Source of the DNA: Emergomyces orientalis
Lineage: Eukaryota; Ascomycota; Eurotiomycetes; Onygenales; Ajellomycetaceae
Assembly (NCBI GenBank): GCA_002110485.1
Contig: MOWL01000004.1
Location: 496,001 to 560,000, forward strand
Direction of reading: 5' to 3'
Length of the DNA stretch: 64,000 nucleotides
A model generated the notes under the pieces. That model made no database searches and was not told the origin of the DNA. It worked only from the letters and a program-made list of their open reading frames with translations. The position numbers and the translations under genes were made by a program. How positions within the stretch are numbered: position 1 is the first letter of the stretch; each line of letters starts with the position of its first letter. Below, in pieces: positions 1 through 10,409 of this stretch.

Positions 1-854
1 TTTTTGATAAGCACATTCTGTCGAATTTGGTCTCTATATATACTCCGGTTAAGTAATTGATCACCATACCTGTAGTTAAACGATACGATAACCATTTAGC
101 AGACAGAGATTCAGAATTTACCTGTAAATGAATGTATTGTCCAGCTGGAAGGCCAGGATGAATTCCCGCAATTGTGCCTGGATTTTTGTACGTGGTTCCC
201 CCAGACCGTCCGTTTGTGGCTGGAGCACACTCAGAGAGTATGGTGTTCGTCTGTCCATGATGATAGCGCTGCAGTACTGAATCCAGAGTTTGCTGGAACA
301 GATGTATTATATGAGTTGGCAGAAGTTGTCTGCTGGGGTTTTCTGTTCATAGTAATCTGTCGTCGATGGAAAAATGCAGATACTGGTTCTTTCCCGTTTC
401 GGCCCAGGAACGCGACACGTCAACCCCTTCCCGCGCGTAAAGTGATTTCTTGGCGTCCTTGGCGTGTTTTCTGCGGATAAATATATTCCCGTTGACGAAA
501 GCGGTGAAGCTGAGTTGGGATTCTGCCAGCCGCGGGTTGATTGGGTAATACAGCCCAGGCCAAGCCACAGCCCAGCGGCTCTTATGAGCAGACAACTATG
601 CTTCAATGCCACTGTCACCTGTAAACAAGGAGCAAATATCCTCGGAGCTGACAGCTGGAGTTCAAGGGGGTTGACGATATACCCTTGGTGCACCTGTTCA
701 TCGCTGAATTGATGGTTTCATTTTGTCGTCGCATTCTCTTTAAGTTTTCTTACAGGTTCGAGTCTTGCTCTGTATTTAGGTATGTCATGATCCGCAAATA
801 CTACCGCTGCCGTCTGCCTGCCGGTTCACCACCAGCCGTGGTGTTTCTTTCGAT
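1..854. other. Upstream region, no supported gene
   Basis: Short open frames occur on both strands, but none shows a recognisable domain, splice-supported structure or codon pattern. The last 100 bases, rich in C and T, are the likely leader of the VPS54 gene. A gene running off the left edge cannot be excluded. Confidence 0.4.
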
Positions 855-3800
855 ATGACCTCCCCCGACCGGCGGAAATCGGTGGAAAGCTTGGCTTCTC
901 TCTCCTCAGTCTCCTCGGCTACCCAGCTTTCCTCCAGTCAGTACGATCCTGGCAGTCGTTTCCCTAATCGACCGCGCTATGATTCAAGGCGGAGCTCGAC
1001 TGCTAGCTCAATAACGGGGGGGATAGGGGGAGCTTTGGACTCTTCCTTTCATCATGGGTCGATAGCGGAGGCTGGACATAATGGTTTGTTATTCATGTTG
1101 TTGTTGTTCTTGTTGTTGTTGTTGTTGTTGGAGACTTGTCTAACATACCTTCGATATACATGCTGATCGATCCTGTTACTTTCTGTATTTAGCCATTTCT
1201 ACCCTTCTCCAACAACCGATAGTTCGCACCGGCCTTCTACCGCAGGCCTCCGCTCTGTCAAGCGGATATAAACCCCCGACCACTCGAGATATCCCACCTG
1301 TTACTCTAACCAACATTCCGCACGTGGAATCCAAGGCCTTCCAACCATACATCTCCCAGGTTGGATCGTTATATGACGCCTTGCGCCGTTCCAAGGAGAA
1401 CGGCGATGAAGGAGAGCCACAGCTGTTCCGAACGAGTAGTACGCCTTCTTTGTCTGGAGATATCGACACTCTGCTGAGTAGTCAATTGGAAAGGAGACAA
1501 TCTGGCCAACAAGCATCTCTCGCGCCAGTGCCGGAATATGCAACCCCGCGGAGAAGGTCTTCAGGCCAGAGGGGCCGTGGTCCAGCAACCGCGCCCTTGT
1601 CAACTATTCCCAGCGTCTACTTCGATGAGAATTTCCATCTCGAAAACCCCCGGACATTTGATGTCGTTTCCGAACGATCAGAAGTTATCCGATCTCCTCT
1701 AAAACCTTCAGATGAGAAATCTCCTAATGGCACATTCGACCCACGACCGGTACCCAATCGAAAGGCCTTGGCGACAAATGCAATTTTGCAAGAAAAATTA
1801 TCATGGTATCTCGATACCGTGGAAATCCACCTTATCTCCTCCATTTCTACCGCTTCTACTTCATTCTTCACTGCCCTCGGTTCCCTACAAGAACTTCACG
1901 GGGAAGCAACCGCTTCAGTTCAAAAAATCCAGGCCCTGCGAAACGACCTAGCAAAGCTAGATAGCGATATGGCTTTAGGGGGCCTCAAGGTCGTCAGTCT
2001 ACGACGTAGGCGAGAAAACGTCAGAAAGTTGGCGGACGCCGTTTGTCAGCTCAAGGAAATAATAGCATGCGTATCGCAGTGCGAACAAATGGTCGAAAAT
2101 GGCGATATCGAAAACGCGTTAGATGAACTGGATCATGTTGAAAGGCTTACAGCAGGTGAACAAATCCCCATGAAGCGTGAGGATCGCACGGGCCAGTCCC
2201 AACTACCGGAATCCCTCATAGATCTTCGCGGAATCAAGGCCCTGGAAGGGGCATCGCATGATTTGGGCCAACTGCGATATCGTATTGGGATTGGGTATGA
2301 GCGACGGTTCCTGGATTGCTTAATCGGAGACCTCAGACGACATGTCGAGAATGTCCCTCCCGATCTCACGTTACTGCGATTGGGAGACGCGTTCCAACGC
2401 TCACGGAGGGGTCATCGAAAAGTCGTATCTGGTCTACCAACATATATGACTGTGGACAGTGAATTTAGATCACGATTAAGAACAGAATTGGCTGGGCTAG
2501 GTCGAGCTAGATACACCACACCTGCCGCAACGTCATTCAAAAACTCGGTTCTGCGAGAAATGAAAAGTGCGATCCGGCGGCATCTGCCCAGTTCAAGCGA
2601 TGATGATAACGAATCGATAATGTCCGCATCGACTCATGGAGGTCGCCAGTTAAGCCAGCAAGAGAAGTCATCGATACTAGCGCGTAACCTCCGGGCACTC
2701 GACCCCGATGACGCATTTTTAATGTTAACAAAAATCTACACTGGCATTAGCGAATCCCTACGGAGGTTGAGTGTGCAGGTTAAGGTGTTACTGGATATCA
2801 CAAGCGGACTAAGTAGTCCTCCTGTTCCTGGCGGGATAAGATCCCCTGGCCGAAGCCCGAGCCTAAACTCTCTAGACACGTTTACCCGTTCCAGAACGAC
2901 CCCTGTCATAGCCCAGGAAGAGATATTGGAGGTTCTTGACATGTCAAGCCTTCTCGGTCAAGCGGTTGATATCGTTCAGTCTCAAATAGTCAAAATATTA
3001 AAAGTTCGATCGGAGCAGATCGCCCATGGCTCACTGGAGCAGTTTTTGAGATATTTTAGTTTGAACAAGCTTTTTGCTGACGAGTGTGAAGCTATCTCTG
3101 GGCGGAGCGGCGCGGCTTTGAAAAACGTGGTTGATAGCCAGATACGGGAGTTCATCTCCAATTTTGGTGATAGCAGGAAACATCAGATCGTGCAAGCTAT
3201 GGATTCGGATCGGTGGGACGCCAAAGATTTCGGCGACGAGGAGAATGTTTTGCTTTCCCGAATACTCAAGGCGAGTACGCAAGATATAGAGTTATGGATT
3301 TCGACTTCGAGGATATGGGAGTCGGAAGATTGCAGCCAGGAATCCACGACGGCGCAGGATACCGCTGAAGTGAATGGCAACGGGGTATCTAGCTCAGGGA
3401 AAGATAAAGTACGAGGTGCAGTGGTGGATGAGCAGAAATATATTCTTCCGCAGTCTGCCCTTCTGATTTTGAAGACTATTGATGAATTCCAACATCTCAT
3501 GACGGGCATTCCAAGCATGGTGCAGGACATAGCACTAAATTTCCTCGAATGCCTCAAACTGTTTAACTCCCGCTCCTCCCAACTAATTCTTGGTGCTGGT
3601 GCCACGCGAAGTGCCGGTCTGAAAAATATCACAACAAAACATCTTGCGCTCGCTTCCCAGGCGCTGAGCTTTATCACCGCGCTTATCCCCTACGTCCGTG
3701 AATTCATCCGCCGGCACCATACCTCCGCTACACTGATGGCTGAGTTTGATAAAGTCAAGCGACTGTACCAAGAACATCAGTCAGGAATCCATGAAAAGCT

Positions 3801-4364
3801 GGTCGATATCATGAGCTCCCGCGCTGCTATTCATGTCAGTTCAATGAAAAAGATCGACTGGGATGCCCATCAGGACACTTCTACCGTCAGCCCCTACATG
3901 GAGACGTTGACGAAGGAGACTGGTACCCTCCACCGAGTCTTAGCAAAACATCTACCAGAAACGACGGTGATGATGATAATGGATCCGGTTTTCACGAGCT
4001 ATAAAGATCAGTGGACAAAGGCGTTCCAGGCAGCCACCTTGAAAACGGAGAGCGGTAAACAGCGGTAAGTTGATTGAATATTTTCTTCGGCCTGTTTCCT
4101 CTATCTTTTCAAACATCCTAGTCACACAAAACTAACACACAATTACTTAGAATGATATCTGACGTCGAATATTTCAAAGTGAAAATCGATAAAATAGATG
4201 GATCAGGCGATTTGGGCGATCACCTTGTCGGAATTGTACAGTCCAAGTCGGTCGCTTCATCGCCCAAATCTGAGTCACCACCACCATCTCCTCCTACTCA
4301 AGACGCAGACCATCCTTCTCAAAAAGCTGAGAAAAATGGAGTTCCAGATTCGGATGAGTCATGA
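855..4364 (+). CDS. vps54: VPS54, subunit of the GARP tethering complex
   Basis: Vps54 is the subunit of the Golgi-associated retrograde protein complex that captures endosome-derived vesicles at the trans-Golgi. Exons are 855-1083, 1193-4064 and 4151-4364, giving 1104 residues. Intron 1 has a GTTTGT donor and a TTG microsatellite; intron 2 has a GTAAGT donor. The first 270 or so residues are low-complexity and Ser/Pro-rich. A conserved helical segment starting at ILQEKLSWYLD (near residue 275) is the Vps54 N-terminal coiled-coil core. The C-terminal Vps54 domain includes HEKLVDIMSSRAAIH and LTKETGTLHRVLAKHLPE. The last exon supplies the conserved end (DGSGDLGDHLVGIV). The large middle exon alone could be mistaken for another CATCHR-family tether such as Cog6, but both conserved blocks and the length fit Vps54. 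Start is the first ATG in frame with exon 2. Confidence 0.93.
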
Positions 4365-6625
4365 TACGGGCTTGATCGAAGGACAGTAATATTGAGGGTA
4401 TTTGATGGGCAACTACAGCGTTCCCTACTTTTTCATTATGTTATACATTCTCTTCAACTTTTCATCCCTGCCAAGGCGGCTTTTGGCCTGAGGTCAGCCA
4501 AGAATTTCCTGTCCCCATTTCCCAAGGGTTAAAAACGCTGCTTGGGATGAATTCTTTTACATCATTTTTCTCCATTTATATTAATCGATATTTAACTCCG
4601 TTAGTGGCACTTACTTAGTATTTTATTTCTAGACTACTATTTGGACCTTGCGAGAGCTTCCGAGCCCTGAAATGATTGTTAATTAGTTAAATGAGCGCTT
4701 CCCTCCCCCGCGCTTGCAGCTTTGCTAAATGTGTTTCCTATATCTCATCCTCCTCTTATCCCATCCCTTTTTGATATCTCGTCATTTGTTCCCTTCTTCT
4801 TTTCTTGTTGGGATCCCCCGACTCGCTTATACCTTTATTATACCTTTCCACACATGTACAGTACTCCCTCCATCCACCATTTTAATCGCATGAGTCCATA
4901 CCCCATACTGGTATGGGACATAGAGCATCATTGTGATACTTCAAAAGTGTCATACTTGTCATACATATCCTGTGACCCTCACTTAATGATGTCCCACCCC
5001 CTCCTCTTTATACTCTGTCCATGCAGAGTCCATAGCCACTTTCATATCTTTTAAATCATTATCAAAACGCCTTGAAAACTACGCCACAACCTACCAATAC
5101 CACATTTCCATCCTATTTTCGAAGACTTGACAGATATTGTTTCTTATTCAAAAAAACCTTCTCTCATTCCGCCACATCTACACAGCATAAACCATAGAGA
5201 ATATAAGACATTTTTTAACAAAAATGGCTAAAACAAACTGGTGTTTTGCATAGTTATCATATAGAACATCCTCTTTATTTCATGTGAGGGATGGGAACAT
5301 CTGAACTGTGTGCGCATCGCCACTGTCCTTTTTCCCTGTCTATTGTGGTGATTTCACAGAAGAATAGATTTAGCCACGAATGTGTATTAAGTGAAAGCTC
5401 ATTCTTTGGTTGTACACAAAGTGGCTAAAACTTCTTATATTATTTGGAAGAGATCATGACCTTACATGTTTCAATATTTTATGAAGCACTGCTAAAACAA
5501 TAGTCTTTTATGTTAACAGAGAGTAAAAAGAAGCTGCGGAATTAGCCTCTACATGTTTCAATGAAAGTATGAACATTTCTTTTTGAAGGAGAATTACTTT
5601 TTAGTGAATGGTTTTCTCTTACAGATATAACTTCATAAAATTTCTTTACCACATTCTTAGAATATATATATTTTGCCTCCTTTTTTTTGATATTTATTTC
5701 ATTGTCAGCAACCTAAACAAACCATCAGCAGAATAACCAAAGATACTAACCCTACTCCCTAACAGTATAATCACATTAATGAAAAAAAGAAAGCAAATAT
5801 AAATTGTATATGTTTTTGCAAAAAAAAAAAAAAAAAAAAAAAAATTTGGCCACTATGATATGAAACAATGAACCAGAAAAGGAAAAGAAAAAAACCAAGC
5901 TTCTTTGAAACATCGAGAAAGCTCGAGTGATCAAAGCTTATTGTTCACTGGGGTAGCTAATGAACAAAAACAATTCTGAAAGAGTATTATGATGAAGGCA
6001 TCTCACCTAGATATCTATATAAATGTCCAGAGGCCCGTACTTCCCGTAGACCTGCCTCTCCCTCTGCTATAGCAAACTGTACTCCAAACTCCCACAAATG
6101 CAACGACTTTCCGAATCTCCGTTCATCATGATCCACCTTTGAAGGGTTCTCAGAAGGGGGCCAAGAATATCTCGATTATCTAGTTACAGGTATGTCTTGG
6201 AAACGATTATTAGCAAAAGGTCCGAGCATCACCTTCATACAAATTCTGGTTGTCATGGGCAGCGATACTTATTTTCGTTTCTAGATTTGATCATGATCAG
6301 GCTAGGCGGGTATTTCAGAATACCTGGCCCGCCCTTTCAGCATGTTCCAACACTACACGAGATTCCCATCAACAATTACCCTGATATGCCCTTTCTATTC
6401 GCTTCTGTGTATTGACAATAATTGTAAAACGAACGATGAGGTCCCGCCCGCCTTAGAAACCCAAGAATTGGACACATTAGTATCGGGCTCTATCGAGTAA
6501 GTACCCACCAACTTCAACGGCTTCATACCTCGAATGTGCTGGTTAATACAAAAAAGGACTGATAATGAAAACGAAAATCGTCAGGGCCGTATGCGAGGGA
6601 TGTCAAATCAGGATTAATGCTATGA

Positions 6626-6663
6626 ACAGAAGATTTGGTAGAAATTGCAGAAATCTTGTCTGT
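6626..6663 (+). repeat. Shared-loop hairpin 1
   Basis: Stem AGATTT (6631-6636) pairs with AAATCT (6651-6656). It extends by ACAGA with TCTGT (6626-6630 with 6659-6663) across a 2-nt bulge. The loop is GGTAGAAATTGCAG (6637-6650). Confidence 0.75.
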
Positions 6664-6748
6664 CCTATGCTGATTTTTCTCAGTATCGAATACTAATACA
6701 CCCGAGGGTTGGTGGGCGGGAAAAACAAGACGGGCCGCGGGCGGCAGG

Positions 6749-6782
6749 CTGGAGGCTTGGTAGAAACTGCGGAAGCCTCCAG
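6749..6782 (+). repeat. Shared-loop hairpin 2
   Basis: A perfect 10-pair stem, CTGGAGGCTT (6749-6758) with AAGCCTCCAG (6773-6782), encloses the loop GGTAGAAACTGCGG (6759-6772). Confidence 0.8.
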
Positions 6783-7075
6783 GATAAATCTAAATCCCCT
6801 CCTGCTCAATCAACTAGTTTTCTCTATATCTATTTTTTTTATTATTTCTGTTATATATGACATGACAGCTTTGAGTTCATGTTCGTGTGGTTTTCTTTGT
6901 CTCGCTCTGTTTTGTTTCGTTTTTATCTGTATGTCATGACTCTTTCAGTATCTCTCTCTCCTCCTTTTTAGCTGTTTCCTTTCTTTTTGTATATTTTTTG
7001 TTTCACACCTTCGTTTCCTTGTATGCCTTTAGTTCGTTTTGGATTGTCCTTATATATCTCCGATCATATTCTTGA

Positions 7076-7105
7076 GATCTCCTGGCAGAAATCGCGGAGG
7101 AGACC
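7076..7105 (+). repeat. Shared-loop hairpin 3
   Basis: Stem TCTCCT (7078-7083) pairs with AGGAGA (7098-7103); one mismatch then a further G-C pair lies outside. The loop is GGCAGAAATCGCGG (7084-7097). A long T tract follows about 10 bases downstream. Confidence 0.75.
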
Positions 7106-7196
7106 AATTTCTTCCTTTTTTTTTTTTTTTTTTTGAAGAAGAAGAAGAAGAAAAACACCTCTTTCATCCATTTTGCTTTAGGGGAGGATGATGACT

Positions 7197-7220
7197 GACT
7201 TGGCAGAAATAGCGGAAGTC
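7197..7220 (+). repeat. Shared-loop hairpin 4
   Basis: Stem GACTT (7197-7201) pairs with AAGTC (7216-7220). The loop is GGCAGAAATAGCGG (7202-7215). This is the shortest stem of the five. Confidence 0.7.
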
Positions 7221-7282
7221 CTTCAGATCATTATTTCTCTACTTAATTCATATCACCTTGAACAGTGGTATATATTGTTGAG

Positions 7283-7318
7283 CAACTTGGTTTGGTAGCA
7301 ACAACGGAAACCAAGTTG
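7283..7318 (+). repeat. Shared-loop hairpin 5
   Basis: A perfect 11-pair stem, CAACTTGGTTT (7283-7293) with AAACCAAGTTG (7308-7318), encloses the loop GGTAGCAACAACGG (7294-7307). The GCAA at the tip replaces GAAA of the other copies, keeping the GNRA form. Confidence 0.8.
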
Positions 7319-8440
7319 AATTTACGTCATCTTTGAATGTCATTTTATATGGGCGACATGACGAATACCGATGCACAGAGACACGATTTCGACGGATAGG
7401 TTCTTTGGATGTGCGGAAAGGAATATATGGGACACCAGAGGATGGAAGTTATCGCGTGGGTTTAAATGGGGCGTGGATATGATGGTGGGCGAAATGTGCA
7501 CGATGAGCGGTCTTTTGAGTTAAGTTGGTATGATTGCTTTGAGGAAAATGAAGGGAATATGGGATATCGACGACGAAGTACCTAATATACAAACAACAAG
7601 CTCTATGACTCCCTAGGTATACAGCTTGGAGCTCCTAAAGGAGACAATGCACTGGAAGGATAGAAACGAGGCAGCAAAAATGAATAAAACATCATTAGTT
7701 CTCGAGGAAAGGTCAGCCCCCTTGAGTATCCACGGATGGTATGTTATTGAGACGGATTGGAACGCCCTGGCTCAGTCACCACAACAAAATCAATGAACTA
7801 TTTGGTCAACGTGGGAAAAGTTGAGGTTCAGTTTTAAAATAGTAATTATTAATGGAAATCATCAAGTTATATTCCCTTACATGCATATTCTTCTTTTTCC
7901 CCCTCACAAAATATGAAATAGATATGAGTTCGAGCCTGCATGGATGCCCAGATGTGTGGCTTGCGGGAGATCGACGGATTTAAGCGCGTCTGCGCCAGCC
8001 AATTGGCGGATAACATTACGCCAAGACCAGTGGACCAACATATCATAGATCTATACTACTCAGTACAAAATTACCACCCCTGATATGTAGTGTACATAGA
8101 TGTCGACCGACCGATAAATGTTTTGTTACTTCCACCTAGGAAGAGCGGATCTCATGAAACAATTCATTAAAAGAGAACGTTTCTTTAATCTAATTACTCG
8201 ATCGGTGGAGATGAATGCCTAATGTCCAGATTAAATCCATATCCCATACTCCGTACCAATGGAAACCCATGTTTAAATAACCACCACGGGTTGAAACGAC
8301 AACTTCGAACATATTATTAGTTTACCAATGACAAACAAAATTCCGTAGCCCATTAAAACCATCATTAATTAATTATTATTCCAGTATAACAAAGCAAAAT
8401 ATGCTCAAAAGGCGCTCAGTGAAATTAAGTCACGCCAGTC

Positions 8441-9382
8441 CTAGATCGTATGGGAGGTCTGCAGCTCACGTAAATTCTCCACCCGCGCTATTCGTCGAAG
8501 GCTAGGTGGTTCTTCGGGTAACCCATCAAGCCAGTTTGACACAAGGCAATTGGCATGCTGATTTTCTCCATATTGCCGCTCCAACGGCGTAAGTTGCATT
8601 CCTCCATATTCAATATTGTGCGCACCGTCAGAATGCCGGGTTGGGGTATGTATGGGGGAATGAGGAATATGCCAGACCGCAATTTGCTGTGTGCCTGAGA
8701 GGCGACTGTTGGGGAAGGCGGTCAAGGGGGGCCAGTCGGCAGGTTCCATCTCGGCTGTAGTAGCTGCTGAGAAAGTAGTATTTCGGATGATAGAAGGGTG
8801 GTTGTGGGGTGCCATCATGATGGCTCCAAACGTCCTGGAATATGAACTTCGTTGATGAAAAGCAGGCGGCCGAATGGAGTCAACCGGCGTAAAAGTGGTT
8901 GACATTTTACGTGTTGTTTCCGTTTGGTATCTGCGGGATTTGCAGGATCTGCGGAACAACGAGAAGCAGGTTTTGGGGCGGTTTGGCTGCTCGTTAAGTG
9001 CTGGGATCTGTGAATTGTCATATACACCAGATGATTGATGTACGATATTCATTTTAGCTCCTAGGGTGGTGCGAACATCGGCGCTCCTCCACCAGATCCA
9101 AGGACGAACACGACGCTTCAGTTTTGCCAATACACTTTCACTCTCTTTGGTGCTAAGTGTTGTAATGGAGGAGTGAGCGAGCTGGACGATATGGATGCAG
9201 ACGCCTGGCGCATAAGGGGAATTTAGATATTCGGACGAGACTGTACTGCGGCGAGGAGGATTCGTTCTAAGTGTTGATGCTTTGCGGCGTTGTAGCAATA
9301 GCCTTGCGTATTTCTTTAGCCGATCTACTAGGCAAAGATTTCCCTTAGGCCTTAACGAAATTCTCATTTCCACTTTTGTCAT
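8441..9382 (-). CDS. Hypothetical protein, 313 residues
   Basis: A single uninterrupted frame from ATG at 9382 to the stop at 8441. I recognise no domain. The N-terminal third is basic (runs of Arg and Lys, e.g. LLLQRRKAS and KLKRRVRPWIWW). The C-terminal half is richer in Pro, His, Ser and Thr and ends in an acidic/leucine segment (LDGLPEEPPSLRRIARVENL). There is no signal peptide or membrane helix. Length without stops in AT-rich surroundings supports a real gene, probably lineage-restricted. It is isolated: 4.1 kb from VPS54 and 5.4 kb from glycogen synthase. Confidence 0.6.
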   Translation of the reverse strand: MTKVEMRISLRPKGNLCLVDRLKKYARLLLQRRKASTLRTNPPRRSTVSSEYLNSPYAPGVCIHIVQLAHSSITTLSTKESESVLAKLKRRVRPWIWWRSADVRTTLGAKMNIVHQSSGVYDNSQIPALNEQPNRPKTCFSLFRRSCKSRRYQTETTRKMSTTFTPVDSIRPPAFHQRSSYSRTFGAIMMAPHNHPSIIRNTTFSAATTAEMEPADWPPLTAFPNSRLSGTQQIAVWHIPHSPIHTPTRHSDGAHNIEYGGMQLTPLERQYGENQHANCLVSNWLDGLPEEPPSLRRIARVENLRELQTSHTI

Positions 9383-10409
9383 TTTGTAAAGACGGTTGAC
9401 GGGTAGAAGAGCCTCAAAAATTGTACTGGTTCACCTTCCGAAAAGCTAAGAAAATGGCAGGTAAAGATGGAATGAATATCAAAATAGAGGTAAGAGAAGC
9501 GAGAATATCAGAATATTATCATGGTGAACCATAGTTATATCAGATAAAGGCTGGAGCTTGAGAGCGGAGAGTATACATATTCTCACCTAGAGCGAAATGA
9601 TGACATTTTTTTTTCTTTCCTGCCAGCCACTGGAAACAAAAGGCTTCGGTATGACGGTTTCATAGTTCCAATCAGGACGGGGGTGTTTGAACGTCTATTA
9701 TATCGTCATAGTAGATGTAAATAATCGTTCCAACCGTTGTAAAGGCAGGGTTGGAAAATAAAGTTAGGTTCGCGACCATTGGAACGAGTTATCCTAACCT
9801 TCCGCTGGGATCATAAAATCCAGGGTTCCGCTTAAAGTTTCGAACCGAACCCAAATCGGCATATCTAGATAATTAGAAGTATGTGAAACGTAAACAAACC
9901 TGTGTTGGATGTTGATGTTAGCTATAGCTATTCCAAGGGTTGTATTTTTCGCGGTAGAGAAGGAAGAGTATGTACTGTATTTGGAGAAGAGAGTCGAAGG
10001 CTCGAGGCCTGCCACTATTTCCCACCACAAAGAGTTCTGGTTATTTCAGTTATGCTATGGAAATAATGAAGGAGAGAGGAGAATATCGCTTCGAATGAAA
10101 GAAAAACCGATGTTGAATTTAGTCGTTGATGAACGAGGAATGAGGGCGTGGTTGAAAAAGGGCAATGATGCCGATCGCGGCTCAGCGTGATGAATCATCC
10201 AGGGATAAAGCGGTCAAATATGTAAGGGCTGCAGCAATAACAAGCGCGGTTTAAGCGCGCACGCACATGTAAATTTGGCCAAAACCAGGGATTCGATATT
10301 TCTGGAATTTCTCTTTCTAATGAGATACAAATGGAAAGAATTCGAATAGAATAGAAAAGCTGAAAGGAATTAGGTAGGTTGGAAACCCGGCTGATAGCAT
10401 ATTTCACCC

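Larger units (their letters stand above)
6620..7325 (+). ncRNA. Candidate structured RNA with five shared-loop hairpins
   Basis: Five stem-loops lie within 700 bases. Each has a 14-nt loop of consensus GGYAGMAAYNRCRG closed by T-A after a pyrimidine. Their stems (5 to 11 pairs) differ in sequence but each is fully self-complementary. This is the covariation pattern expected of conserved RNA structure. No reading frame spans them. The plus strand is preferred because the loop then contains a GNRA-like GAAA or GCAA element; transcription and true ends are unknown. I do not recognise the family. Confidence 0.6.
4365..8440. other. 4.1 kb gap without protein gene, holding RNA-like stem-loops
   Basis: No open frame here looks coding. 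The stretch is AT-rich with homopolymers: A25 at 5820-5844, T19 at 7116-7134 followed by a GAA run to about 7151. It contains a cluster of strong stem-loops, several with a shared loop, listed separately. A donor-like GTAAGT lies near 6498, so a spliced non-coding transcript is possible. Confidence 0.6.

Noticed and set aside
172..712. Overlapping 80-130-codon frames on both strands
   Set aside because: No domain, no splice support, and they overlap each other in opposite directions.
855..4364. Assignment of the first gene as Cog6
   Set aside because: The helical core and C-terminal domain, and the 1100-residue length, fit Vps54 better; Cog6 is shorter.
6645..7075. Short frames overlapping the hairpin array
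   Set aside because: Hydrophobic Phe/Ser-rich readings of T-rich DNA; they cross the stem-loops and have no similarity I recognise.
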